Shown: piece by piece, positions 8,113-16,355 of the stretch
How the letters are laid out: every line of letters starts with the position of its first letter
Numbering within the stretch: position 1 is the first letter of the stretch
NCBI RefSeq assembly: GCF_030733545.1
Contig: NZ_JASHIU010000001.1
Coordinates: forward strand, 496,001 to 560,000
DNA length: 64,000 nucleotides
Reading direction: 5' to 3'
DNA from: Oceanicaulis sp. MMSF_3324
Lineage (GTDB): Bacteria; Pseudomonadota; Alphaproteobacteria; Caulobacterales; Maricaulaceae
Notes under the pieces: generated by a model
The model's database searches: none
The model's input: the letters and a program-made list of their open reading frames with translations, nothing else
Told to the model about the DNA's origin: nothing
Translations under genes and position numbers: made by a program

Positions 8113-8643
8113 ATGGCAAAAGCTATCTCGCGTCGCCGCTTCGCCCTCGGAACGGCTGTTCTCGCCGCCGGCGCCACAATCGCACCCGTGGCCTTCGCTG
8201 AAGGACGAGGGGGCTCCGTGTCAATCCGATTTGAAGGCGTTGAGCGCCTGGAGGGGCTCTCTGGCGAAGCCTTGCGTCGCGCTCTGGCGCGGCGATTGTC
8301 AATCATAGTGGAAACAGACGCCGAAGCCGTGGAAGCCAGCCTCATTGCCGTTCGGATCAGCTCAGAGGGTGAGGTGGACGTCTTTCAATCCCGGTCGATG
8401 AGACTTCAGAGAGGGCGGTCCAGGCTTCCGGGCCCTCGCGCCTTTCCCGGTCAGAATTTCTTCCCCGGTGAGATGCAGTTTCCAGGCGAAATGCAGTTTC
8501 CGGGTGAAATGCGATACCCCGAGCGGGGTGCGAGTGAGCATGCCGTGGAGGCCGCCCGCAGGGCCCTTGATCGAAGCGGCGGTTGGTTTTTCGTCGTCGT
8601 CGCTGGCGAGGACATGAGCGCAAGTGGCGCTGCCCTTGGCTAA
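8113..8643 (+). CDS. Tat-exported protein with hexapeptide repeats (176 aa)
   Basis: I use the ATG at 8113, which has AGGGGAG upstream and starts directly before a twin-arginine signal (SRRRFALGTAVLAAGATIAP), rather than a TTG at 8068. The mature protein begins with a strand/helix segment (about 35-105). It then has four tandem hexapeptides of the form FPG(E/Q)(M/N)(Q/F/R) at residues 111-134, and ends with a helix and strand (AVEAARRALDR, WFFVVVAG). A Tat signal usually means export of a folded or cofactor-bearing protein. No known family is recognised. Its stop codon TAA is followed immediately by the ATG of the flavoprotein gene, so the two are probably made together. Confidence 0.72.
   Translation: MAKAISRRRFALGTAVLAAGATIAPVAFAEGRGGSVSIRFEGVERLEGLSGEALRRALARRLSIIVETDAEAVEASLIAVRISSEGEVDVFQSRSMRLQRGRSRLPGPRAFPGQNFFPGEMQFPGEMQFPGEMRYPERGASEHAVEAARRALDRSGGWFFVVVAGEDMSASGAALG
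8443..8514 (+). repeat. Four tandem 18-bp coding repeats (FPGEMQ-type)
   Basis: Four in-frame 18-base units encode FPGQNF, FPGEMQ, FPGEMQ and FPGEMR. Units two to four are nearly identical in DNA, so slipped-strand copy-number change is plausible. Confidence 0.85.
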
Positions 8644-9546
8644 ATGGATGCATTGATCGTCGGTGCGGGACTCTCCGGATGCCTTTCAGCGTTGATGTTG
8701 AAAGAAGCTGGCGCGACATGTCGCGTGATCGACTCTGGCTCGCGCGATAGTCTCGGCTTCGCCGCCGACCACGCTCATCGCTTTAAACCTGAAGATCTGG
8801 ACGATTGCGCCGCGCTTCTCGGCGTTCCCTCCTGGGAGCTCGCCTCGTGCGGTCGCGCGTCTCTATTGAGGCGATTGCGGTCGGCTGTCGAAGGGAGCTC
8901 TGATGTCCTTTGGGAGCAGCGCCTGGAGAGCCTTTCGGGTGCACTGAGAGGCTGGAAAGCAAGCGTCGCGTCTCGCAGCCTGGACCCGGTGGAACGTGTG
9001 ATCGACGCCAGTGGCGGCAGCTATGCTGCTGCTGAAATGGCGACGCGCGCGGGCGGTGGCGTTTTGAAGATCTCTCATTTGGAAGACCGATGGATTTACA
9101 ATAGCTGGCGTTTGATCTCGCCCGATTTGCAACCGCGTGGCGCAGAACTTGGATCTGGCTTCATTCTGGTGGGCAACGATGGAGGCGAGGTATTGGTGAC
9201 CGCTGCGGTTCCGGCGGAAGAGTCGTGTGAGCTTGAAGCCATGAGCCGCCACGTCGAACAGGCGCTTGGCCTGCGACGAGGCGCTTTGCACCGAACGGGT
9301 GTCCAATATGGCGGCTCAGCCCTGACCCGTAGCCATATTTCATCAGACTGCGCAGTTCTGGGCGTGGGCGATGCCTTGATTAGAACGCCCCCTCGTTTTG
9401 GGGACGGGCTGCACCATGCCCTGGAAACTGCACGATACGCGTCTTTGAGTTCCATTACGGAAGCATCGCAGTCTCTCGCGAGATATGCGGACCAAATCTG
9501 GAGCGGGACGACACTCGCAATGGCCTTTGAAAAGGCGCATTGGTAA
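8644..9546 (+). CDS. Small FAD-binding flavoprotein, monooxygenase-like (300 aa)
   Basis: The N-terminus has the Rossmann dinucleotide motif GAGLSG at residues 7-12 (ALIVGAGLSGCLSALMLKEAG) followed by an acidic strand end (VIDSG). Near the C-terminus, VLGVGDALIRTPPRFGDGLHHALETA matches the second FAD motif (GD-x(n)-P-x-x-G-x-G-x-x-x-A) of flavin monooxygenases, lycopene cyclases and geranylgeranyl reductases. At 300 residues it is shorter than most members (350-450), so the substrate domain is reduced. The substrate is unknown. The gene starts at the base after the stop of the Tat-exported repeat protein. Confidence 0.7.
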   Translation: MDALIVGAGLSGCLSALMLKEAGATCRVIDSGSRDSLGFAADHAHRFKPEDLDDCAALLGVPSWELASCGRASLLRRLRSAVEGSSDVLWEQRLESLSGALRGWKASVASRSLDPVERVIDASGGSYAAAEMATRAGGGVLKISHLEDRWIYNSWRLISPDLQPRGAELGSGFILVGNDGGEVLVTAAVPAEESCELEAMSRHVEQALGLRRGALHRTGVQYGGSALTRSHISSDCAVLGVGDALIRTPPRFGDGLHHALETARYASLSSITEASQSLARYADQIWSGTTLAMAFEKAHW

Positions 9547-9906
9547 CCGCCCCGTCATCAGGACATTCGTTGTATCGCAAGCCGGCCAACGGGCCCATTC
9601 GCCCATCAGACGATGGATGTGGCCCCGATTGAAATCTGGCAGGCAAGCAACAAGAGCCGGTACGAACTGTCGTGCACAAGAATACAACAATGCGAGCTTA
9701 AGTGTCTGTTTAGGTGGGGTTTCAGGGGGTTTATCTCGTCTCACACTCTCTCCCTCCCCCTAGATTTTCCTGTCATCAAAGTCTGTCTGGCTGTTCCGCG
9801 ATTTGCGCCGCGGCTGATCCGATCGGGGGCGAGGGCGTCGTCGCGCCAAGGAACGGATTCGCCCACGTATCGTTATTCCTCCAGACCACACTGGAAGGTT
9901 CACGAC
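9547..9906 (+). other. 360-base intergenic stretch without a recognised gene
   Basis: Reading continues in the frame of the downstream GST-like gene from about 9613, but that extension has no homology-like features and no ribosome binding site. A pyrimidine-rich segment (about 9737-9772) is the only unusual composition. I see no tRNA, hairpin terminator or convincing promoter. Confidence 0.5.
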
Positions 9907-11121
9907 ATGGCTTTGACGTACACGCTTATCGGAACGCCGTTTTCCGCCGCCACGGTGAAGGCGCGCCTGTTCTTGCGCTGGGCGAACCTGCCGATGACGG
10001 AAAAACCCGCCACGCTGAATGTGGTGCAGACCTACATCAAACCCAGGCTGAAAAGCGTCGCGACGCCGGTCATCGTGTGTTCGGATCAGCATGCCTATAC
10101 CGATACGCGGCTGCTGCTGGACAGCTTGCGCCGTGACCATGCCGCCCGGACCGTGCATCCCGACACGCCCGCTCAGCGCTTCGCCAGCGACCTTCTGGAA
10201 GCGTGGTCGGATTCACGCTTCTCTCGACAGGCGGACTACCTGTTCTGGGTGTGCGAACGCGAGCAGGCGGAAGCGCGTCTGACCCGGTTTCTCGAGACCG
10301 ATACGCCAGCCGATCTCGCAGCGCGGCAAGCCCGCCTTGTCGTGGCGCAGCTCAACCAGCATTTCTCCAAGCGGGGCCTTGATGAGCAGGTGGCGGACAG
10401 TGTGAAAGCCCAGCTGCAGGCATCGCTTGAACGTCTGGACAAGGCGCTGGGCGACAGCCCGTTCCTGTTTGGCGAGCGGCCGGCCATGGCCGAGTTCAGC
10501 CTGGCGGGCGCCCTGCAGGTGATCTCCACAACGCAAGCGGGCTCGGACATGCTGGACAAACACCCGCGCTTGAAGACCTGGCGCACCCGTCTGAGCGGGA
10601 TTGATGGTCTGGCGCAGGGCGCGCATCGCAAGGCGAGCTCGAGCCCCTCGGCCTTCATGCAGCTGATGCGTCATGTGGCGCAGGATTTCGTGCCGCAAGC
10701 GCTCGACAGCGCCACGGCCGTCTCGGATTGGGCCGAGGCCAATCCCGGCGCCCGGGCGCTACCCGACCAGATTACGCTGGGCGGTATTCGCCATCACGCT
10801 TCGCGCCGCAAATCGGTCGCCAATGCGGTCTGGTCGCCGCGCGACGCTTACTGGCTGTCCCGGCTGGGCGATCTGGCGCGTCCCAGGAACGGGATCGAGA
10901 ACGCCGAGCAATATCGCCTGCTCAAGACGATTGGCCTGTTGCCCATGCGTGAGTTCACGCCGCCCAGAGAGATCGTCGCCCAGAATTACAGGCTGGAACT
11001 GACCCTGCGCGACGTGAAATCCGACGCCAATCACAGCTCCCTGCATGCGGTGGAGAACGCTCTTCTGGCCGTGCGGCAATCCTCGTCCGATATCGCGGAA
11101 CTCACCGCCATACACGTCTAG
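9907..11121 (+). CDS. Glutathione S-transferase family protein with long C-terminal extension (404 aa)
   Basis: I choose the ATG at 9907 (AAGG about 8 bases upstream) over in-frame codons further up, because it begins the thioredoxin-like domain (ALTYTLIGTPFSAATVKARLFLRW). The GST C-terminal helical domain follows (LDKALGDSPFLFGERPAMAEFSLAGAL). A normal GST ends near residue 230; here a further 170 residues follow, with conserved-looking stretches such as VWSPRDAYWLSRLGDLARP. I read this as a GST fold used in binding rather than a standard detoxifying enzyme; the function is unproven. It converges on the Anbu gene with only 16 bases between the stops. Confidence 0.75.
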   Translation: MALTYTLIGTPFSAATVKARLFLRWANLPMTEKPATLNVVQTYIKPRLKSVATPVIVCSDQHAYTDTRLLLDSLRRDHAARTVHPDTPAQRFASDLLEAWSDSRFSRQADYLFWVCEREQAEARLTRFLETDTPADLAARQARLVVAQLNQHFSKRGLDEQVADSVKAQLQASLERLDKALGDSPFLFGERPAMAEFSLAGALQVISTTQAGSDMLDKHPRLKTWRTRLSGIDGLAQGAHRKASSSPSAFMQLMRHVAQDFVPQALDSATAVSDWAEANPGARALPDQITLGGIRHHASRRKSVANAVWSPRDAYWLSRLGDLARPRNGIENAEQYRLLKTIGLLPMREFTPPREIVAQNYRLELTLRDVKSDANHSSLHAVENALLAVRQSSSDIAELTAIHV

Positions 11122-11137
11122 GCGCGATAGCCTCTGA

Positions 11138-11869
11138 TCAGAACGTGTAGTCGGGCAACGCCTTGATGGATTCGCGGATGGATTCCGACCAGGCTTCGGC
11201 CAGGCTCTGGAAATAGGCGTCATCACTGGTGATGCGGCGCTCGCGCCCCAGGGTGAGGCTGTCAGTCTCATAGGTCAGCAGATCAAGCGGCATGCCCACC
11301 GACAGATTGGCGCGCAGCGTGGACTCAAACGACAGCATGAGCAGTTTCACGCAGTCGGTGAATTGCATCTGCGGATCATAGCCGCGGATCAGGATCGGCC
11401 GGCCGTACTTGGTTTCGCCAATCTGGAAATAAGGCGTCTCATCAGACGCTTCGATGAAATTGCCTTCGGGATAGACCAGAAACAGGCGCGGCTCCGAGCC
11501 GGCGATCTGCCCGCCCACGGTGATGGTCGCACTGAATGGGGAATCCGCCGCCGGTCCGTGACCCGATTGCGCCGCCACAACCTCCTTGAGGGTGTCGCCG
11601 ACCAATTTGGCGACCTGGAACATGGTCGGGACTTCGAGAATGCCCGGATTGCGGTCCGATGGGGCTTTCATGCGCTCATCGAGCAGGCTGATCACCGCCT
11701 GGGTCGTCGCCAGATTGCCGGCCGTCTGAAGTACGATGACCCGCTCGCCGGGCGTCGACCAGGTGAACATCTTCTTGAAAGTCGAGACATTATCCACACC
11801 CGCATTGGTGCGCGTGTCCGACATGAAGACCAGGCCCTTATTGATGCGCATGCCAACGCAATAGGTCAT
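11138..11869 (-). CDS. Anbu proteasome-like peptidase (243 aa)
   Basis: The N-terminus MTYCVGMRINKGLVFMSDTR matches the beta-subunit fold of 20S proteasomes in the Anbu (ancestral beta subunit) form, where Thr2 becomes the catalytic N-terminal threonine after Met removal; SDTRTNAGVDN is typical of this family. Length 243 fits. Anbu assembles into ring or open-ring particles of unknown substrate in the cytoplasm. The neighbours (transglutaminase, alpha-E and ATP-grasp proteins upstream on the same strand) are the classic Anbu cluster. It is the last gene of that run, 36 bases after the transglutaminase stop. Confidence 0.93.
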   Translation of the reverse strand: MTYCVGMRINKGLVFMSDTRTNAGVDNVSTFKKMFTWSTPGERVIVLQTAGNLATTQAVISLLDERMKAPSDRNPGILEVPTMFQVAKLVGDTLKEVVAAQSGHGPAADSPFSATITVGGQIAGSEPRLFLVYPEGNFIEASDETPYFQIGETKYGRPILIRGYDPQMQFTDCVKLLMLSFESTLRANLSVGMPLDLLTYETDSLTLGRERRITSDDAYFQSLAEAWSESIRESIKALPDYTF

Positions 11870-11905
11870 GTTGATTCGGTTCCTGCGTGCAGACTGTGTT
11901 CTGCG

Positions 11906-12706
11906 TTACTGCTGAACCTGTAGGCTGACAATCATGAATTCTTCGCTTCCCCCATAGACGAAACCGGCAATGGGGGCGGCCTGCATGGAATCGAGCCCGG
12001 TGGCGATCCGGACATATTTTTCGTCCGGAGAGATCTGGTTGGAGACGTCAAACCCGACCCAACCCAGCCCGTCCACATGCACTTCCGCCCAGGCATGACT
12101 GGCTTCCTGTTCGGTGCGGTCCGTCATCAAGAGGTATCCGCTGACATAGCGGGCGGGAAAGCCGAGCGCCCGGGCGATGGCGATGAAGATCTGGGCGTGG
12201 TCCTGGCAGACGCCGCTGCCGGTGCTGACGGCGATCTCGGCGGTCGTACCCACATGGGTGGTGTTGGTGTCATAGCTGACACGCTCGGCGATGAAGCCCA
12301 GCAAGGCGTGCAGGCGCGCAATGGGGTCGGTCTCGCCGGGCTGAAATTCCGCGATCATTTGCGACAGGTCCGGGCCCGGTCGGGTCCGGTCAGTCTGAGA
12401 CAGGTAATGCCAGAGCGGGACATGGCCGGTATGGGGGCCGAACACGCCGGATGTGTTCTGGGTCTCCACCTCGCCCGTGCTGGTGATCTCAACGAACTCG
12501 GTGTTGCGTTCCACGCTGAGCAGGCTCACCTCATTGCCGTGCTGATCGGTGAAGCTGGCTTCAGCCGTCGCGCCGCCCAGATCCAGCGACCAGTCGATGA
12601 CGGTTTGGGTGGGCCCTGATTGCGGCGTCAGCCGGATCTGTTGCAGCGCATAGGGCACCGGGTGGCTGTATTCGTATCGTGTCTTGTGGCTGATCTTCAG
12701 GCGCAT
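11906..12706 (-). CDS. Transglutaminase-like cysteine peptidase of the Anbu cluster (266 aa)
   Basis: The N-terminal part (KISHKTRYEYSHPV) is the bacterial transglutaminase-associated domain. The catalytic core shows Cys in GSGVCQDHAQ, His in ASHAWAEVHVDG and Asp in VGFDVSNQ, so the papain-like triad is intact. Family members of this type are thought to cleave or form isopeptide/amide bonds, and the neighbouring ATP-grasp protein could make such a bond. The gene starts three bases after the alpha-E gene stop. Confidence 0.92.
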   Translation of the reverse strand: MRLKISHKTRYEYSHPVPYALQQIRLTPQSGPTQTVIDWSLDLGGATAEASFTDQHGNEVSLLSVERNTEFVEITSTGEVETQNTSGVFGPHTGHVPLWHYLSQTDRTRPGPDLSQMIAEFQPGETDPIARLHALLGFIAERVSYDTNTTHVGTTAEIAVSTGSGVCQDHAQIFIAIARALGFPARYVSGYLLMTDRTEQEASHAWAEVHVDGLGWVGFDVSNQISPDEKYVRIATGLDSMQAAPIAGFVYGGSEEFMIVSLQVQQ

Positions 12707-12709
12707 GGG

Positions 12710-13651
12710 CTACTCGTTAAATCTGAAGTCGATTTCGATCTGGCGGCCGATGGCGTTGTTCTTGATCAGGAACTCGCCCAGAAATTCGTGAAGGCCGCTT
12801 TTGAAGATCGAGCCGATCTCTTCCGCCTGAAGCGATTCAAGCAGCGGCCGCGCCAGGTCCAGCGCCTTGTTGGGCTGGCCGTACATCCGCGACAAATCCT
12901 CCAGTATGCGGGTGCTGTCCGAGCAGCAGTACAGCAGCGAGCGGGGCAGTTGCTGGTTGAAGATCAGGAATTCGGCGATCTTGCTGGGCGAGGACTCCCC
13001 GCCATACAGCAGGTTGAATGCACGCGCCGCCGAGGCCGATCGCAAGATGGTCTCCCATTGCACATTGTCGAGCGAGGAGCCCACGGCGGCCGATGACGGC
13101 AGCAGCACGAAATACTTCACGTCCAGAATGCGGGCCGTATTGTCGGCGCGCTCGATCCGGGTGCCGAGCCGGGCGAACAGGAACACGTCATTGCGCAGGG
13201 CCGTGCCGTGCCAGGCGCCGCGCACCAGCGCACTCGACTTGCGAATAGCGCCCAGCACATTGGGCAGCTCGCTCATCTCGACGGGTTTGGCGAGCAATTC
13301 CTGCAAGGCCAGCCAGGCTTCGTTGGTGCTTTCCCAGACTTCCCGCGTCAGCGCCGTCCGCACCGAACGCGCATTGGTCCGGGCCGCCTTGAAGACGCAC
13401 AGGACGCTGGCGGGATTGTCGGGGTCGCGCAGCAGGAAATCGATGACGTTTTCGGCGTTGAAAACCTTATGGCGCTCCTTGAAGGCGGGTTCGCATCCCG
13501 CGGTCCGGACAATGGAGGCCCATTCGTTCTGGCCCGACGCCTGACGGGTCAGGGCCATCCGGAACCCCGTCTCGATCAGCCGGGCGGTGTTCTCGCTGCG
13601 TTCAAGCTGGCGGAACATCCAGAACAGGCCGTTTGCGGTTGATCCCAGCAT
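12710..13651 (-). CDS. Alpha-E domain protein (DUF403), Anbu cluster (313 aa)
   Basis: The protein is all-helical, with the family hallmark near its start (MLGSTANGLFWMFRQLERSENTARLIE) and a typical length. Alpha-E proteins are nearly always found next to circularly permuted ATP-grasp proteins and transglutaminases. A role as scaffold or substrate adaptor for peptide modification has been proposed from genome context only. The gene lies four bases after the ATP-grasp gene and three before the transglutaminase gene, so the four genes read as one operon. Confidence 0.92.
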   Translation of the reverse strand: MLGSTANGLFWMFRQLERSENTARLIETGFRMALTRQASGQNEWASIVRTAGCEPAFKERHKVFNAENVIDFLLRDPDNPASVLCVFKAARTNARSVRTALTREVWESTNEAWLALQELLAKPVEMSELPNVLGAIRKSSALVRGAWHGTALRNDVFLFARLGTRIERADNTARILDVKYFVLLPSSAAVGSSLDNVQWETILRSASAARAFNLLYGGESSPSKIAEFLIFNQQLPRSLLYCCSDSTRILEDLSRMYGQPNKALDLARPLLESLQAEEIGSIFKSGLHEFLGEFLIKNNAIGRQIEIDFRFNE

Positions 13652-13655
13652 GGGC

Positions 13656-15068
13656 CTAGTCCTCCAGTATCCAGGTGTCTTTCGTGCCGCCGCCCTGGCT
13701 GGAATTGACCACCAGGGAGCCTTCCTTCATGGCCACGCGGGTCAGCCCGCCCGGCGTGATGTCGACCCCGTTGGGCGAGACGAGCACGAAGGGGCGCAAA
13801 TCCACATGGCGGGGCGCCAGCCCGGCCTCGGTCAGGATCGGCACGGTCGACAGGGCCAGGGTCGGCTGGGCGATATAGCCCTCGGGCTTGGCCTTGAGCT
13901 TGTCGCGGAAGGCCGCGATCTCCTTGGCGCTGGCCGCCGGCCCGACCAGCATGCCGTACCCGCCCGAGCCATGCACTTCCTTGACGACCAGCTCCTCAAG
14001 ATTGTCGAGCACATAGGCGAGGGAGTCCGGCTCCGAACAGCGCCAGGTCGGCACATTGTTCAGCAAGGGGCTGGACCCGGTGTAGAACTCGACAATGTCA
14101 GGCATGTACGAGTACAGCGCCTTGTCGTCGGAAATGCCGGTGCCTGGCGCGTTGGCGATGGTGATGCCGCCGGCGCGATAGATGTCGAAAATGCCCGGCA
14201 CGCCGAGCATGGACTCCGGATTGAAGTTCAGCGGGTCGAGATAGTCGTCATCGACCCGGCGATAGATGACATCGATCGGGGTGTAGCCTCGCGTGGTGCG
14301 CATGGTCACCCGGCCATCCACCACCCGCAGGTCATGGCCCTCCACCAGCTCCACGCCCATCTGGTCGGCCAGGAAGGCGTGTTCGTAATAGGCGGAATTG
14401 TGGATGCCTGGCGTCAGCACGGCGATGACCGGCTGGCCCTTGCACGCGGGCGGCGCGCATTGGGACAGCGAGCGTCGCAGATTGCGCGGATAATCGCTGA
14501 TCGAGGCGACATTTATGTTGGAGAACAATTCGGGGAACATGTGCAGCATGGTTTCCCGGTTCTCCAGCATGTAGGAGACGCCCGACGGCGTGCGCGCATT
14601 GTCCTCCAGGACATAGAACTCATCCTTGCCCGTCCGGACGAGATCGACCCCGACGATATGAGTGTAGACGCCGCCGCCGGGCTCCACCCCCATCATCTGG
14701 GGCAGGAAGGCTTCGTTATTGGCGATCAGGCTTTGCGGAAGCCGACCCGCCTTCAGGATTTCCTGGTCATGGTAGATGTCGTGAAGAAAGGCGTTGAGCG
14801 CGACGACGCGCTGCTCGATGCCCTTGGACAGTCGGGCCCATTCCTTGGCCGAGATGATCCGGGGCACCTGATCGAAGGGGATAAGGCGTTCGTCAGCTTT
14901 TTCTTCGGAGTAGACATTGAAGGTGATGCCGGTTCTTCGGAAGAACTCATCGGCTTCCTGTGACTTGTCCCTCAGTGAATCGAGGTTCCGGCTCTTCATC
15001 CATTTGACGTAATCTTCGTAGGGTTCGCGGGCCTTGCCGTCGTCAGACTGAAGTTCATTGAAAAACAC
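13656..15068 (-). CDS. Circularly permuted ATP-grasp protein, Anbu cluster (470 aa)
   Basis: This is a COG2308-type protein: residues IKDVYHD-like (FLHDIYHDQEILKAGRLP), GVDLVRTGKDEFYVLEDNARTPSGVSYMLENR and VVKEVHGSGGYGMLVGP are characteristic ATP-grasp motifs in permuted order. The family likely ligates an amine to a carboxylate with ATP. The start is a GTG at 15068 with AAGGA seven bases upstream. It is the first gene of the four-gene Anbu operon and has an unusually AT-rich upstream region. Confidence 0.92.
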   Translation of the reverse strand: MFFNELQSDDGKAREPYEDYVKWMKSRNLDSLRDKSQEADEFFRRTGITFNVYSEEKADERLIPFDQVPRIISAKEWARLSKGIEQRVVALNAFLHDIYHDQEILKAGRLPQSLIANNEAFLPQMMGVEPGGGVYTHIVGVDLVRTGKDEFYVLEDNARTPSGVSYMLENRETMLHMFPELFSNINVASISDYPRNLRRSLSQCAPPACKGQPVIAVLTPGIHNSAYYEHAFLADQMGVELVEGHDLRVVDGRVTMRTTRGYTPIDVIYRRVDDDYLDPLNFNPESMLGVPGIFDIYRAGGITIANAPGTGISDDKALYSYMPDIVEFYTGSSPLLNNVPTWRCSEPDSLAYVLDNLEELVVKEVHGSGGYGMLVGPAASAKEIAAFRDKLKAKPEGYIAQPTLALSTVPILTEAGLAPRHVDLRPFVLVSPNGVDITPGGLTRVAMKEGSLVVNSSQGGGTKDTWILED

Positions 15069-15126
15069 AGCATATCCTTCGAAGTGAAAACGCGTGGAGA
15101 GACCTAAGTATTTTTATTATTTGTTC

Positions 15127-15147
15127 TGACGGAGATTTTCCCCGTCA
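15127..15147 (-). promoter_or_regulatory. Inverted repeat in the AT-rich promoter region of the Anbu operon
   Basis: TGACGG (15127-15132) and CCGTCA (15142-15147) form a perfect 6+6 inverted repeat with a nine-base spacer. The surrounding 15069-15242 interval is much more AT-rich than the genes. It may be an operator or simply promoter DNA; no regulator is identified. Confidence 0.35.
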
Positions 15148-15242
15148 CATGAGATTAACAGATTTTAAATTGATATGACTAGGACGCATAATATTTTTAT
15201 TGGTTGCACCGGGCTCGCGGCCCATGCGCCTTGTCGCTGTCT

Positions 15243-16190
15243 TCAAAACACAGAGAGATTGGTCTCGTGAGAGAAGACTTCCAGCGCCCGTGTGCCCGCC
15301 AGGGAGTTGCCCAGCTCATCAAGCTCGGGCGACCAGACACAAATCGAGTAATGGCCCGGAATAACGGCTGCGATGCCCCCGCCCACCCCGGATTTGGCGG
15401 GAATGCCCACGCGATAGGCGAAATTTCCCACACCGTCATAAAGCCCGCAGGTCAGGAGCAGGGAATTGATCCGCTTGGCGCGCAGGGCCGGCATGAGCGT
15501 CTGGCCGGTCAGGGGATGCTGACCCGCTGCCGCCAAAGGCAGAAAGGCCCGGGCGACATCCCGACAGGTCATGGCGATGGAACACTGCCGGTAATAGGCG
15601 GCCAGGGTGTCATCCACGTCTGCGACCAGATTGCCCTGACTTTTCAGTAGGTGGGCGATCGCGGCATTGCGATGGCCGCTTTCCTCTTCGGAATCCGCCA
15701 CTTCCTCATCGATATAGATGTCGTCGCAATTGGCGTATTTGCGCACCAGGCTCAGGATCTGCAGGACAGGACTGACGAAATGGCTGGTGATGACATCGGT
15801 GACGACGATCGCCCCGGCATTGATGAAGGGGTTACGCGGCAATCCCCGTTCGGATTCCAGCTGGACGAGCGAATTGAAGGCGTTGCCGGACGGTTCGCGC
15901 CCCACGCGCTCCCAGACGCTGGCGGCGCCGGGTGATTGCAGGGCGAGGGCCAGGGTGAAGACCTTGGAAATGCTCTGGATGGAAAAGGAGGTGTCGCTCT
16001 GACCGACCGTGAACTCGGTCCCGTCCACGCCGCAGACGGCCATGCCGAACTGGTCGGGGTTGATGCGGGCGAGGGCGGGTATGTAATCGGCCACATGCCC
16101 CTGGCCGATCAGCTTTTGAGCCTCTTGTGCGCATTCGTCCAAAATCGATGAAAGATCATGGTCCGCGTGTGTCATGCCCTGGGCATCCAT
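15243..16190 (-). CDS. glsA: Glutaminase A
   Basis: The enzyme hydrolyses L-glutamine to glutamate and ammonia. Its beta-lactamase-like fold is evident: the S-x-x-K catalytic pair lies in FSIQSISKVF, followed by GREPSGNAFNS, PFINAGAI and the later stretches CSIAMTCRDVARA, KSGVGGGI and VWSPELDELGNS, all typical of GlsA. Length 315 fits the family (about 305-330). The first ATG (16190) has a poor ribosome binding site; an ATG five codons later, preceded by AGGG, is an alternative. It has the same strand as the Anbu operon and lies upstream of it, with 174 bases between. Confidence 0.93.
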   Translation of the reverse strand: MDAQGMTHADHDLSSILDECAQEAQKLIGQGHVADYIPALARINPDQFGMAVCGVDGTEFTVGQSDTSFSIQSISKVFTLALALQSPGAASVWERVGREPSGNAFNSLVQLESERGLPRNPFINAGAIVVTDVITSHFVSPVLQILSLVRKYANCDDIYIDEEVADSEEESGHRNAAIAHLLKSQGNLVADVDDTLAAYYRQCSIAMTCRDVARAFLPLAAAGQHPLTGQTLMPALRAKRINSLLLTCGLYDGVGNFAYRVGIPAKSGVGGGIAAVIPGHYSICVWSPELDELGNSLAGTRALEVFSHETNLSVF

Positions 16191-16355
16191 GCTGGAGCGG
16201 GTTTGAGACTATGAGCGGTAGTCGATCTTGCCGGTTCTAACAACATGGCGCGTGGGCCGGTCGATCAGCGAGAAGGCTCATGCGTCGGCCTGGCGTCAGA
16301 CTTTTCGCGGGCGCCCCTGTGATCCGCTGGCGTTAATGTTACGTAGGGGAGTGCC

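Noticed and set aside
9613-9906. N-terminal extension of the GST-like protein
   Set aside because: No ribosome binding site, low-complexity translation and no match to the thioredoxin fold, which begins at 9907.
13587-14963. Open frame of 458 codons on the plus strand
   Set aside because: Antisense to the ATP-grasp gene of the Anbu operon; no motif support.
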